DNA from: Serratia proteamaculans
GTDB lineage: Bacteria > Pseudomonadota > Gammaproteobacteria > Enterobacterales > Enterobacteriaceae
NCBI RefSeq assembly: GCF_013337185.1
Contig: NZ_SWDE01000001.1
Coordinates: forward strand, 868,001 to 932,000
DNA length: 64,000 bases
Direction of reading: 5' to 3'
Below the pieces are notes generated by a model, which saw nothing but the letters and a program-made list of their open reading frames with translations, was not told the DNA's origin and ran no database searches. Positions within the stretch are counted from its first letter, which is position 1. The number at the start of each line of letters is the position of its first letter. Below, piece by piece: positions 29,319-38,808 of the stretch. The position numbers were made by a program, and so were the translations under genes.

Positions 29319-29867
29319 ATGACCGCGGAAGGACATCTTATTTTCTCTGTCGCTTGCGCGATTTTCGCCAAGAAGGCCGAGGTGACACCAGAGCTGGCTA
29401 CCGGCGACTGGTGGCATATTATCCCCGCTGCGCTGCTGACTTCGTTGCTGCCGGATATCGATCACCCCAAATCGGTGTTGGGTCAGCGCCTGCGCTGGAT
29501 CGCCATTCCAATCTCCCGTGCCTTCGGCCATCGTGGTTTTACTCATAGCCTGTTGGCGATCGCCGGCGGCATGGCACTGTTCCAGCTTGATGTCCCACGC
29601 AGTTGGCCGATCCCGCCGGATGTTCTGCATGCGATGATTATCGGTTACTTCAGTCACCTGTTGGCAGATATGCTCACCCCCGCCGGCGTGCCCTTGCTTT
29701 GGCCCTGTCGCTGGCGTTTTCGCCTGCCGTTGCTAAATTCTCAGAAAGGCAACCAACTCGAGCGCGCTCTGTGCCTGTGTCTGGTCGCTTTCGCTATCTA
29801 CTGGCAAGGCGGTTGCACCATTCCTGTGCAGTCCTATTTTGAACAAATAAAAAATATCAGACTGTGA
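29319..29867 (+). CDS. ydjM: YdjM, DUF457 membrane-bound metal-dependent hydrolase
   Basis: A 182-residue inner-membrane protein of the DUF457 (LexA-regulated YdjM) family. It has several hydrophobic segments and conserved metal-ligand-like residues: MTAEGHLIFS at the start, SLLPDIDHPKS (about 44-54), FGHRGFTHSLLA (about 69-80) and GYFSHLLADMLTPAGV (about 109-124). The enzymatic activity is not established. A LexA-type box lies just upstream, consistent with induction by DNA damage. Confidence 0.88.
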   Translation: MTAEGHLIFSVACAIFAKKAEVTPELATGDWWHIIPAALLTSLLPDIDHPKSVLGQRLRWIAIPISRAFGHRGFTHSLLAIAGGMALFQLDVPRSWPIPPDVLHAMIIGYFSHLLADMLTPAGVPLLWPCRWRFRLPLLNSQKGNQLERALCLCLVAFAIYWQGGCTIPVQSYFEQIKNIRL

Positions 29868-29932
29868 TCACATAAAAACGGCCATTTAATATCCGGAAGG
29901 GTTATTAATTAAACAAATCAGCCAACAAAGTT

Positions 29933-29954
29933 ATATCAAATTCCATTTGGATAT
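29933..29954 (+). promoter_or_regulatory. Inverted repeat upstream of tcyP, possible CysB site
   Basis: ATATCAAAT-TCC-ATTTGGATAT is a near-perfect inverted repeat with one unpaired base, about 100 bases before tcyP. tcyP is controlled by CysB in E. coli. Assigning this repeat to CysB is a guess from context. Confidence 0.3.
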
Positions 29955-30051
29955 AAGTGAGCCGTTACGCAAACTGTTACGATATTTAGTATCGCTAGGC
30001 CTTGGTGCATAGCCATTTTTATATAAGAAAAAATAATTGGAGACATTGGGG

Positions 30052-31443
30052 ATGAATCTTCCGCTGGTTATTAACGTGGTGATTTTTGTCGCCCTCCTTT
30101 TGCTGTTGGCGCAAACCCGCCATAAGCAATGGAGCCTGGCGAAAAAGGTACTGGTCGGTCTGGCAATGGGTGTGGTGTTCGGTCTGGCACTACAACTGGT
30201 TTACGGCTCCGATAACCCGGTACTGAAAGAGTCCATCAGCTGGTTCAACATTGTCGGCAACGGCTATGTGCAACTGCTGCAAATGATTGTTATGCCGCTG
30301 GTGTTCGCCTCGATCCTGAGCGCCGTCGCCAAGCTGCACAACGCCTCTTCATTGGGAAAAATCAGCTTCCTGACGATAGGCACCCTGCTGTTCACCACGA
30401 TGATCGCTGCACTGGTGGGCGTGCTGGTCACCAACCTGTTCGGTCTTACCGCAGAAGGTCTGGTGCAGGGCACGCAGGAAAGCGCGCGCATGGCGGCTAT
30501 TCAGAGCAACTACGTCGGTAAGGTAGCTGACCTGACCGTACCGCAACTGGTGCTGTCGTTTGTGCCGAAAAACCCGTTTGCCGATCTGACCGGCGCCAGT
30601 CCAACTTCGATCATCAGCGTGGTGATCTTCGCCGCCTTCCTGGGTGTGGCTTCGCTGCAGTTGCTGAAAGACGATAAAGAAAAAGGCCAACGCGTACTGG
30701 TCGCTATCGACACCCTGCAAGCCTGGGTGATGAAGCTGGTGCGTCTGGTCATGAAACTGACCCCGTACGGCGTCCTGGCGTTAATGACCAAAGTGGTGGC
30801 CGGTTCCAACATCCACGACATCGTCAAACTCGGCAGCTTCGTGGTGGCCTCTTACCTCGGCCTGGCCATCATGTTTGGCGTGCACGCGGTGCTGCTGGCC
30901 TTCACCGGCGTTAACCCGGCGAAGTTCTTCCGCAAAGTCTGGCCGGTGATCACCTTTGCCTTTACCAGCCGCTCCAGCGCCGCCAGCATTCCGCTGAATG
31001 TGGAAGCACAAACCCGTCGTCTGGGTATACCTGAATCGATCGCCAGCTTCTCGGCGTCGTTCGGCGCAACAATCGGCCAGAACGGTTGTGCCGGTCTCTA
31101 CCCGGCGATGCTGGCGGTGATGGTGGCCCCTACCGTTGGTATCAACCCGCTGGATCCGCTGTGGATCGCCACGCTGGTGGGTATCGTCACCATCAGCTCC
31201 GCCGGTGTTGCCGGTGTGGGTGGCGGCGCAACCTTCGCCGCGCTGATTGTGCTGCCGGCACTGGGCCTGCCGGTCACGCTGGTCGCCCTGCTGATTTCGG
31301 TTGAACCGCTGATCGACATGGGCCGTACCGCGCTGAACGTTAGCGGTTCCATGACCGCCGGTACCGTCACCAGCCAACTGATGAAACAGACTGACAAGTC
31401 CATTATGGACAGCGAAGACGAAGTGGAACTGGCTCACCAGTAA
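30052..31443 (+). CDS. tcyP: TcyP (YdjN), L-cystine:proton symporter
   Basis: Inner-membrane cystine transporter of the dicarboxylate/amino acid:cation symporter family, 463 residues from [12 protein letters not shown]; the in-frame TTG-type start five codons earlier is not conserved. It is close to E. coli YdjN throughout: [21 protein letters not shown] (helical hairpin 1 region), [20 protein letters not shown] (serine-rich hairpin), [20 protein letters not shown], and [18 protein letters not shown] (hairpin 2). The tail [10 protein letters not shown] also matches. A strong terminator follows. Confidence 0.95.
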   Translation: MNLPLVINVVIFVALLLLLAQTRHKQWSLAKKVLVGLAMGVVFGLALQLVYGSDNPVLKESISWFNIVGNGYVQLLQMIVMPLVFASILSAVAKLHNASSLGKISFLTIGTLLFTTMIAALVGVLVTNLFGLTAEGLVQGTQESARMAAIQSNYVGKVADLTVPQLVLSFVPKNPFADLTGASPTSIISVVIFAAFLGVASLQLLKDDKEKGQRVLVAIDTLQAWVMKLVRLVMKLTPYGVLALMTKVVAGSNIHDIVKLGSFVVASYLGLAIMFGVHAVLLAFTGVNPAKFFRKVWPVITFAFTSRSSAASIPLNVEAQTRRLGIPESIASFSASFGATIGQNGCAGLYPAMLAVMVAPTVGINPLDPLWIATLVGIVTISSAGVAGVGGGATFAALIVLPALGLPVTLVALLISVEPLIDMGRTALNVSGSMTAGTVTSQLMKQTDKSIMDSEDEVELAHQ

Positions 31444-31461
31444 ATTTCGTCGGCATTAAAA

Positions 31462-31492
31462 AACCGGGGCTGAAGCAGGCCCCGGTTTTTTT
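31462..31492 (+). terminator. Terminator of tcyP
   Basis: AACCGGGGC-TGAAGCAG-GCCCCGGTT, a 9-bp stem ending in a run of T. Confidence 0.92.
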
Positions 31493-31517
31493 ACGTCTGA
31501 AAAGCCGCTAAATCTAA

Positions 31518-31553
31518 AACAAAAAAGGCGCTACCGGTGAATGGCAGCGCCTT
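31518..31553 (-). terminator. Terminator of kdgR
   Basis: On the minus strand AAGGCGCT (31553-31546) pairs with AGCGCCTT (31532-31525) across a 13-base loop, followed by TTTTGTTTT; 17 bases past the kdgR stop. Confidence 0.85.
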
Positions 31554-31570
31554 GATGGCAATCGATGGGA

Positions 31571-32362
31571 TCAGAAAGGATAGTCGTGGTAACCCATTTG
31601 CTCGGAAATGTTGCGGGCGGCGCTATGCAGACGTTTGACGTAATCGGCTTTGGCCTCTTCCGAGTAGCGAATGGACGGGAAGGAGATGCTCAGGCCGGCG
31701 GTGACCACGCCAAAGCGGTCAAACACCGGCACCGCAATGCAGCGCAACCCTTCTTCCTGCTCTTCGATGTCTTCGCCCACCCCCTGCTCACGCACCTGCT
31801 CCAGCAACGACATCAACGCCGCGGCATCGGTCAGAGTGTTCGGGGTGCTGCGGATAAACTCAATTTTTGACAGGATTTGCGCCACTTCATCTCGGTCACG
31901 CCAGGCTAACAGCACTTTACCGATCGCCGTGCTGTGCAGCGGGTTGCGACGACCAATGCGCGAATACATACGCAGGTTATACATGGCGTCGATTTTATGG
32001 ATATAGACAATACTGTCTTCATCCAGCGCCCCGAGGTGAATAGCTTCGCGGGTGTGGTTCGACAGCTCGCGCATCTGGATATCGGCGCTGCGGATCAGAT
32101 CGACGCTTTGCAGCGACTTGGCTCCCAGTTCAAACAGCTTGAGCGTGAGCGCGTATTTCTCCGACTCGCCCTCCTGCGAAACATAGCCCAATGACTTCAT
32201 GGTCTGCAGAAAACGGTAGACGGTGCTCTTGGACATCATCACCCGCTGGGAAAGCTCGGTTATGCCAATCTCACGTTCTTCGCCCAGCGCCTGCAAGATA
32301 CCAAATACCTTCAGCACGGATGAAACCGCATCCGGTTGTTTATCTGAGTCTGCGTTAACCAT
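31571..32362 (-). CDS. kdgR: KdgR, pectin/hexuronate catabolism repressor
   Basis: IclR-family repressor, 263 residues, that responds to 2-keto-3-deoxygluconate and controls pectin and hexuronate genes. The start MVNADSDKQPDAVSSVLKVF matches E. coli (MANADLDKQPDSVSSVLKVF); an upstream start seven codons earlier is not conserved. The winged HTH covers about 15-80 (ITELSQRVMMSKSTVYRFLQTM) and the IclR effector domain about 95-260, ending ISEQMGYHDYPF as in E. coli. Divergent from yebQ. Confidence 0.95.
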   Translation of the reverse strand: MVNADSDKQPDAVSSVLKVFGILQALGEEREIGITELSQRVMMSKSTVYRFLQTMKSLGYVSQEGESEKYALTLKLFELGAKSLQSVDLIRSADIQMRELSNHTREAIHLGALDEDSIVYIHKIDAMYNLRMYSRIGRRNPLHSTAIGKVLLAWRDRDEVAQILSKIEFIRSTPNTLTDAAALMSLLEQVREQGVGEDIEEQEEGLRCIAVPVFDRFGVVTAGLSISFPSIRYSEEAKADYVKRLHSAARNISEQMGYHDYPF

Positions 32363-32595
32363 AGTCAATATCCTACCCGGCATTTTCTGTTTTAAGAAAT
32401 TTGAACACGAGTTTCAGTATACGCGGTACCGCGGAAAGCACGCAATCTGCCCTGGGGATAAATGCCTGAGAAGGAACGAATTGAGCGCTTAGCTCTCATC
32501 GGTTATTACAATTGAGCGGGAATCTGTGGATGCAATCGCAGACGAATATGATTAGCATGGTAATACTCCCCCGAATTAATACCCTCGAGATCAAC

Positions 32596-33990
32596 ATGCG
32601 TTCTTGTACTGACGGCCTGCCCGTCCCACAACGCTATGGGGCCATCCTCGCCATTGCCCTGGGCATCACCGTTTCGGTGCTCGATGGAGCGATTGCCAAC
32701 GTGGCACTGCCGACCATCGCGCGCGATCTGAATGCCAGCCCGGCCAGCTCCATCTGGGTGGTTAATGCCTACCAGTTGGCGATCACCATTTCGCTGCTGT
32801 CGTTGGCCTCGCTCGGTGACCTGATTGGTTATCGTCGCATCTATCAGGCCGGTCTGTTGGTGTTCAGCATTACCTCGCTGTTCTGCGCCCTGTCCGACTC
32901 GCTGACGACGCTGACCATTGCCCGCGTGCTGCAAGGCTTTGGCGCCGCCGCGATCATGAGCGTCAACACCGCGTTGATCCGCATTATCTATCCGCAACGG
33001 TTTCTCGGCCGCGGTATGGGGATCAATTCACTGATTGTCGCCTTTTCCTCAGCAGCCGGGCCGACGGTAGCGGCGGCGATCCTGTCGGTTGCCTCCTGGC
33101 AATGGCTGTTTGCGATTAACCTGCCGATTGGTATCGTCGCGTTGTTGCTGGGGATGAAGTATCTGCCCGGCAACAGCCAAAAAAGCACTAATCAGCGCTT
33201 TGATCCAACCAGCGCGGTAATGAATGCCCTGACCTTCGGGCTGCTGATCACCGCCATCAGCGGCTTTGCCCAGGGCCAAAGCCTGACGCTGATATTCAGC
33301 GAAATCGCCGCGCTGCTGGTGATTGGCTTCTTCTTTGTTCGCCGCCAACTGCGACAGGAATTCCCACTGCTGCCGGTGGACTTGCTGCGCATCCCTATTT
33401 TTGCACTGTCGATGGGCACTTCGATTTGTTCATTCGCCGCCCAGATGTTGGCGATGGTCTCGTTGCCGTTCTTTCTGCAAAGCACCTTGGGCCGTGACGA
33501 GGTCGCCACCGGGTTGCTGCTGACGCCATGGCCTTTGGCGATTATCGTCATGGCACCGCTTGCAGGACGCCTGGTTGAGCGTATTCATGCCGGGTTATTA
33601 GGCTGTATCGGTCTGGCGGTGTTTGCACTGGGCCTGTTCCTGTTGGCCCTGCTGCCGCAAAACCCTTCAGACCTGGATATCATCTGGCGCATGGTGCTGT
33701 GCGGTGCCGGTTTTGGGCTGTTTCAGTCACCGAATAACCACACCATTATTTCCGCCGCCCCGCGCAACCGCAGCGGGGGTGCCAGCGGCATGCTGGGCAC
33801 CGCCCGCCTATTGGGACAGACCTCGGGAGCCGCGCTGGTGGCATTAATGTTCAACCTGTTCCCCACTTCCGGCACTCATGCCTCATTGATTCTGGCCGGT
33901 ACCTTCGCCACATTGGCGGCAGCGGTCAGCAGCCTGCGCATTACCCAACCGCGCGCGCAACCGGAGCCAAGCAGTCAGCAAGCCAAATAA
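32596..33990 (+). CDS. yebQ: YebQ, MFS (DHA2, 14-TM-type) transporter
   Basis: A probable drug/metabolite:proton antiporter, 464 residues from the ATG at 32596, where homology to E. coli YebQ begins (DGLPVPQRYGAILAIALGI). In-frame upstream starts reach 32512 without homologous sequence. Motif C-like and family blocks are VLDGAIANVALPTIARDL (about 26-43), SIWVVNAYQLAI, ARVLQGFGAAAIMSVNTALIR, SAAGPTVAAAIL and GFGLFQSPNNHTII near the C-terminus. Substrate unknown. In E. coli, yebQ is also divergent from kdgR. Confidence 0.9.
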   Translation: MRSCTDGLPVPQRYGAILAIALGITVSVLDGAIANVALPTIARDLNASPASSIWVVNAYQLAITISLLSLASLGDLIGYRRIYQAGLLVFSITSLFCALSDSLTTLTIARVLQGFGAAAIMSVNTALIRIIYPQRFLGRGMGINSLIVAFSSAAGPTVAAAILSVASWQWLFAINLPIGIVALLLGMKYLPGNSQKSTNQRFDPTSAVMNALTFGLLITAISGFAQGQSLTLIFSEIAALLVIGFFFVRRQLRQEFPLLPVDLLRIPIFALSMGTSICSFAAQMLAMVSLPFFLQSTLGRDEVATGLLLTPWPLAIIVMAPLAGRLVERIHAGLLGCIGLAVFALGLFLLALLPQNPSDLDIIWRMVLCGAGFGLFQSPNNHTIISAAPRNRSGGASGMLGTARLLGQTSGAALVALMFNLFPTSGTHASLILAGTFATLAAAVSSLRITQPRAQPEPSSQQAK

Positions 33991-34000
33991 CGGACATAAA

Positions 34001-34026
34001 AAAACCCCGGCGAGCCGGGGTTTTTT
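34001..34026. terminator. Bidirectional terminator between yebQ and htpX
   Basis: AAAACCCCGG-CGAG-CCGGGGTTTT, a 10-bp stem with A and T runs, between converging genes. Confidence 0.92.
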
Positions 34027-34038
34027 ACTTTCTGAAGG

Positions 34039-34917
34039 TTACTTCAGATACTGACCTGAACGCAGCGCTTCGATACGTTTATCGAGCGGCGGGTGCGACA
34101 TGAACAGTTCGCTGAACGACTTGGACTTGCCGTTGATGCAGAACGCCATCATGTTGCCCGCTTCCTGCGGCTCATAGCTGGTTTTCAGCCGTTGCAGTGC
34201 GGCGATCATCTTCTCGCGGCCCACCAGTTTGGCGGAGCCTGCGTCGGCATAGAACTCACGATGACGTGAGAACCACATGGTGATAATGCTGGCCAGGATG
34301 CCGAATACCAGCTCCAGAACCATCGACACGCCGAAATAGATCATCGGGTTGCCGTTGCCTTCCCCTTCGCCGTCACGGTTGCCCAGGAAGCCGGCGGCGG
34401 CCTGTGCGATCAGACGAGAGATGAAGATCACGAAGGTGTTCACGATGCCCTGAATCAGCGTCATGGTGACCATATCACCATTGGCAACGTGGCTGATTTC
34501 GTGAGCAATAACCGCTTCCGCCTCATCGCGGCTCATGCTTTGCAGCAAGCCGGTGCTGACGGCAACCAGTGACGCATTACGGCGCGCACCGGTGGCGAAG
34601 GCGTTGATGTCCGGTGCGTGATAAATAGCCACCTGCGGCATGGCAATGCCTGCCTGCTGCGACTGACGGCGTACCGTTTCCAGCAGCCAGTTTTCGGTCT
34701 CGTTACGCGGCTGTTCAATCACTTCCCCGCCGACGGAGCGCAGCGCCATCCATTTGGACATCAGCAGTGAGACAAACGAGCCGCCGAAACCAAACAGACC
34801 GGCCATGATCATCAGGCCCTGAACGCTACTGGATTGGATTCCTGTCAGGCTGAGCACCAGCCCGAAAACCAACATCACCGCCAGGTTGGTGAGCAGGAAC
34901 AGAGCTATACGCATCAT
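34039..34917 (-). CDS. htpX: HtpX, membrane M48 metalloprotease
   Basis: Inner-membrane zinc protease for membrane-protein quality control, 292 residues. Two N-terminal membrane segments (about 4-24 and 35-53) lead to the catalytic HEISH at 139-143, a third and fourth hydrophobic stretch (about 155-180, 192-215) and the zinc-ligand Glu in the [16 protein letters not shown] block. The end, [20 protein letters not shown], is typical. In E. coli it is induced by envelope stress. Confidence 0.96.
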   Translation of the reverse strand: MMRIALFLLTNLAVMLVFGLVLSLTGIQSSSVQGLMIMAGLFGFGGSFVSLLMSKWMALRSVGGEVIEQPRNETENWLLETVRRQSQQAGIAMPQVAIYHAPDINAFATGARRNASLVAVSTGLLQSMSRDEAEAVIAHEISHVANGDMVTMTLIQGIVNTFVIFISRLIAQAAAGFLGNRDGEGEGNGNPMIYFGVSMVLELVFGILASIITMWFSRHREFYADAGSAKLVGREKMIAALQRLKTSYEPQEAGNMMAFCINGKSKSFSELFMSHPPLDKRIEALRSGQYLK

Positions 34918-35155
34918 AAAATGTTTACTTCCTCATAAATGTTAACAAAACGCTGCCTCGGATACCCTAGATGGTATGGGCATTCGTCACAGTTTCAAGA
35001 GTTGCACGCCATTAACCTACTAAAAATACGAAACTTTACAAAAACGGCGCTCAGGCAATACTTTTCAAATTGTAAACGACTGTTGCGCAAAACGGTCGGT
35101 ATTTTTTTGCGTAAAATTAACGATGTGGGCTATTCAATGCCTTAGGCGCGCCCAT

Positions 35156-35180
35156 AAAAAAACGCACCCGAAGGTGCGCT
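35156..35180 (-). terminator. Terminator of prc
   Basis: CGCACC-CGAA-GGTGCG, a 6-bp stem with a stable tetraloop; on the minus strand it is followed by TTTTTTTAT. It lies 28 bases past the prc stop. Confidence 0.88.
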
Positions 35181-35205
35181 TTTCATTTGCTGGTACTCGG
35201 CTGCG

Positions 35206-37242
35206 TTATTTCGCTGCCGCTGGCTGCGCCTGATCAAGATGCGCCAGATCCAGTGCGATATGCACGGTTTCATCCAGGTATGGGTCAGGTTCCTGGTAAT
35301 CCTTCGGCAAATCTTCCAGAGCCTTCAGCGGCTTTTTACCGGCGCGCTGCAGACGATCATTAACACGTTGCAGGCGGGTAGCGTCATCATCGTGGTTCTC
35401 TTTCTCGCGCTGAACCAGGTTGAGTGAGACGATGTTACGCTTGTCCTTCAGTGCCTTGTAATGAGCGATATCCTGCGCGATGTACTGGAACTCCGGATCC
35501 TTGGCGATACGCTGTTCATGATCCTTGAGCAGTTCAGGTTCAAACGGCTTCATATCACCGGTTTTGGTGTAGGTCGCTGCATTGATGCTGTCCCACGGCA
35601 TGGCGTTATCTTCAAACGCTTCACCGGTTTCCGCCGGATCGACGCCGCTCGGCATCAGAATATCCGGGGTAACACCCTTACGTTGGGTACTGCCGCCGTT
35701 AACGCGGTAGAACTTCTGAATGGTGTATTGCACCGAACCCAATGCCGGCCATTCCGGACGCAGCATCTGATCGTAAATACGGTTCAGCGAGCGGTACTGT
35801 TGCACGGTACCTTTACCGAAGGTCGGTTCACCGACAATCAGCGCGCGACCATAGTCCTGCATTGCCGCGGCAAAGATCTCGGAAGCCGAGGCGCTGAAAC
35901 GGTCAACCAGCACCACCAGCGGCCCCTTGTAATAGGTCACGCCGTCGGTGTCCGCGTCTTCACGCACTTTACCGTTGTTGTCACGCACCTGGACTACCGG
36001 GCCGCTCGGAATGAACAGGCCTGACAGCGATACCGCTTCTGTCAGTGCACCGCCGCCGTTGGTGCGCAGGTCGATGATCAGGCTCTTGACGTTCTGCTTG
36101 GCCATCTTCTGCAGCTGAACTTTCACATCATCGGTCAGACCCACGTAGAAGCCCGGGATATCCATCACCGCGACCTTCTCTTTACCGACGGTCTTGATGG
36201 TCATTTTCACCGCGCGGTCTTCCAGACGGATACGCTCACGGGTCAAGGTGACCACTCGGGTTTTAGTACCCTTGCCGGCCGGCAGGATCTCCAGGCGCAC
36301 CTTGCTGCCCTTCGGCCCTTTAATCAGGGAAACCACGTCGTCCAGACGCCAGCCGATCACATCGACCATCGGTTTTCCCGCCTGACCAACACCGACAATA
36401 CGGTCACCCACGGTGATCGCCTTGCTCTTCGCCGCCGGGCCACCCGGCACCATGGAGTTGATCAGGGTGTAATCGTCATCCATCTGCAATACCGCACCGA
36501 TACCTTCCAGGGAAAGGCTCATCTCGGTGTTGAACTGTTCGGTATTACGTGGGGAGAGATAGTTGGTATGCGGGTCGATTTCATGCGCAAAGGCATTCAT
36601 CGCCAGCTGGAAAACGTCTTCGCTGTTGCTTTGCGTCAGCCGCTTGATAGCAAACTGATAGCGCTTGGTCAGCGTTTCACGGATTTCCTTGTCGGTCTTG
36701 CCGGTCAGCTTGAGGTTCAGCTCGTCATATTTGACTTTCGCGTTCCACAGTGCGTCCAGTTCGGCCTTGTCTTTCGGCCACGGCGCTTTGCTGCGGTCGA
36801 GATCGATAGTGTCGTTGCCGGTGAAGCTCATTGGCTTTTCCAGCAGCGACAAAGCATAGGTGTAACGCTCAAAACGGCGTTTCTGCGCCAGATTGTACAG
36901 CGCGTATGGCGTGTCCAGCTTACCGCTTTTCAGCTCTTCGCCCAGCTGATTACGCTTGTTGGCGAATTGCGCCACGTCGGAGGCCAGCAGCACGTTATGG
37001 CTGTAGTCCAGCATATTCAGGTAACGATCGAAGATCTTGCCTGAAAAGTCCGCGTCGAGGGCAAACTGGCGGTAATGAGAGCGAGTGAAGCGCGAAGTTA
37101 CGCGCTCACTCACCGTTGCATGTTGCGGTTCCTGCTGCAGCTGAGGCAGTTGATCGATGCGGATGTTGGCTGGTTCCGCTCCGTAACTGACACCCGCCCA
37201 CAACAGACCCGCGACTGCTGTTAATCTGACAAATTTGTTCAT
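35206..37242 (-). CDS. prc: Prc (Tsp), C-terminal processing periplasmic protease
   Basis: Serine protease with a Ser/Lys dyad that degrades tagged and misfolded periplasmic proteins and trims penicillin-binding protein 3. With the ATG at 37242 the 678-residue precursor starts MNKFVRLTAVAGLLWAGVSYG, a Sec signal; the longer frame adds 16 residues ahead of it. There is a PDZ domain (about 240-330), the catalytic block VLVDRFSASASEIFAAAMQD with the Ser, then EPTFGKGTVQQ with the Lys, and a long C-terminal helical region. It lies 19 bases after proQ, and the pair is conserved. Confidence 0.95.
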   Translation of the reverse strand: MNKFVRLTAVAGLLWAGVSYGAEPANIRIDQLPQLQQEPQHATVSERVTSRFTRSHYRQFALDADFSGKIFDRYLNMLDYSHNVLLASDVAQFANKRNQLGEELKSGKLDTPYALYNLAQKRRFERYTYALSLLEKPMSFTGNDTIDLDRSKAPWPKDKAELDALWNAKVKYDELNLKLTGKTDKEIRETLTKRYQFAIKRLTQSNSEDVFQLAMNAFAHEIDPHTNYLSPRNTEQFNTEMSLSLEGIGAVLQMDDDYTLINSMVPGGPAAKSKAITVGDRIVGVGQAGKPMVDVIGWRLDDVVSLIKGPKGSKVRLEILPAGKGTKTRVVTLTRERIRLEDRAVKMTIKTVGKEKVAVMDIPGFYVGLTDDVKVQLQKMAKQNVKSLIIDLRTNGGGALTEAVSLSGLFIPSGPVVQVRDNNGKVREDADTDGVTYYKGPLVVLVDRFSASASEIFAAAMQDYGRALIVGEPTFGKGTVQQYRSLNRIYDQMLRPEWPALGSVQYTIQKFYRVNGGSTQRKGVTPDILMPSGVDPAETGEAFEDNAMPWDSINAATYTKTGDMKPFEPELLKDHEQRIAKDPEFQYIAQDIAHYKALKDKRNIVSLNLVQREKENHDDDATRLQRVNDRLQRAGKKPLKALEDLPKDYQEPDPYLDETVHIALDLAHLDQAQPAAAK

Positions 37243-37261
37243 GCCTTGGTTGGCCTCCGTA

Positions 37262-37972
37262 TCAGAACTGCAAGTGTTCTGCGCGCACAATCATCGCCAG
37301 ACCGGAAGAGAGCTGCACACGTACGCCATCTTTGGCGATTTCAAGTACGGTTGCATCCATCGCACTCTGGCCTGCTCTGACTTTGATTTCCTGGCCAATT
37401 TGCAGTTTAGAGATATCCGTGACTGGCACACGACGCTGCTGGCTTTCCTCTTTGACTTCACGAGGTTGGCGAGCGGGCTGTGGGCGAGTTTGTGGGCGCG
37501 GCTTGCGGTTCTCCGGAGCGGCTCCGCCTTCACGACGTGCAGCAGGTTTTTTACCGGCTGGACGTGGACGACGAGGTTCCGCAGCGGCTGATTCACCGGC
37601 AGCTTCACGTTTTTTGGCGTTTTGCTCGGCACGCTGTGCCTGAACTCGCGCTTTTGCTTCTTCAAGCTGTTGACGGGCATGATCGACATGCTGCTGTTCC
37701 AGCTCACCGCACGGGTTGCCGTCCAAATCAACGCGTTGAGCGCCAACTTTGACGCCGTACAGGTAACGCCAGCTTGAGGTGTACAGGCGCAGTGCAGAAC
37801 GCAATTGCGTTTTGCTTAGGTTTTCTTCCCCCTGAACACGCTCGACCAGATCCTGAAAAATACCGATTTTCAACGGGCGAGCTTCGCCCTCGGCGCTAAA
37901 GCAGAGCGGAAAACGCTCGGCAAGAAAAGCAATGACTTCTTTACTAGAGTTCAACTTAGGTTGATTTTCCAT
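37262..37972 (-). CDS. proQ: ProQ, RNA chaperone
   Basis: Global small-RNA binding protein, 236 residues. The N-terminal FinO/ProQ domain (about 1-120) includes [21 protein letters not shown] and [13 protein letters not shown] long basic linker rich in Arg, Lys, Pro and Ala (about 125-180) follows, then a C-terminal Tudor-like domain with [26 protein letters not shown]. The size is near that of E. coli ProQ (232). It is co-directional with prc. Confidence 0.96.
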
Positions 37973-38020
37973 GAAATTTCCTGATTACAACGGGTTTGCC
38001 AACCAGCGCAGGCATGAACA

Positions 38021-38040
38021 GGCGTCATTATAATGACGCC
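38021..38040. promoter_or_regulatory. 20-bp perfect palindrome containing TATAAT, upstream of proQ
   Basis: GGCGTCATTA-TAATGACGCC is a perfect 20-bp palindrome whose centre reads TATAAT on both strands. It lies 48-68 bases before the proQ start and 28 bases after the msrC stop. It could be a -10 embedded in an operator for proQ, or an msrC terminator without a U-tract. Seen directly; role inferred. Confidence 0.4.
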
Positions 38041-38067
38041 ATCGGTAAATGCCACGTTAACCGTAGA

Positions 38068-38565
38068 TCAACTTGCCGTTACAGTGACATATTTCGCACT
38101 ATCACACTGTTCCAGCTGCGCGCAAAGCCCCGCCACCACTGCTTCCAGGCCCCTTTCGTCCTGTTCGTCGAAACGTTGATAAACTGTGCTGTCGATATCG
38201 AGAACGCCGATAATCTGACCGCCAACGTTGAGCGGCAGCACAATTTCTGCATTACTGGCCGCGTCACAGGCGATATGACCTGGGAACTCATGGACATCGC
38301 CAACGCGCTGCACGCGATTTTCTGCCACCGCGCTGCCACACACACCTTTGCCAACCGGAATACGCACACAGGCGATTTTCCCCTGGAATGGACCCAGCAC
38401 CAGTTGAGCGCCGTCCATCAGGTAAAAGCCGACCCAGTTGACGTCGTCAAGGCGCTCGTTGATCAGCGCACTGGCGTTGGACAACGCAGCGATAAAGTTG
38501 GTTTCCCCGTCGAGAAGCGCGCACAAATCACGTTTTAATTCCGCGTAGAATTGTTCTTTTGTCAT
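38068..38565 (-). CDS. msrC: MsrC, free methionine-R-sulfoxide reductase
   Basis: GAF-fold enzyme that reduces free methionine-R-sulfoxide, 165 residues. The three functional cysteines are present at C66, C76 and C100 in ACVRIPVGKGVCGSA and GHIACDAASN, with the spacing of E. coli MsrC. The front MTKEQFYAELKRDLCALLDGE and the VNWVGFYLM segment are typical. Located just upstream of proQ on the same strand. Confidence 0.93.
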   Translation of the reverse strand: MTKEQFYAELKRDLCALLDGETNFIAALSNASALINERLDDVNWVGFYLMDGAQLVLGPFQGKIACVRIPVGKGVCGSAVAENRVQRVGDVHEFPGHIACDAASNAEIVLPLNVGGQIIGVLDIDSTVYQRFDEQDERGLEAVVAGLCAQLEQCDSAKYVTVTAS

Positions 38566-38808
38566 GTGTTAACCATTAATACAGTGAAGAAGGCCACTAG
38601 CCCAAGTCTTAAGCCCTATAAAATAAGCATTAAATGCGTATAGCCACAAGGTTAATCATCTGTTGCTTCACAAAACCCTACCGGGCAAGGTATGTTTGCC
38701 GCTCAGAAACCCTGTTTTGCCGCCCGCTGCTTGGCCCTGTAAGGCACGGACAGATTTATTTTTCAGCTACGCTAATCGATACGGCGAGCTCTGGGGCAGT
38801 TTTTTGTC

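Noticed and set aside
34939-35145. 68-codon plus-strand frame in the htpX-prc gap
   Set aside because: No clear ribosome site, odd composition and no recognisable similarity; more likely leader or promoter DNA of htpX.
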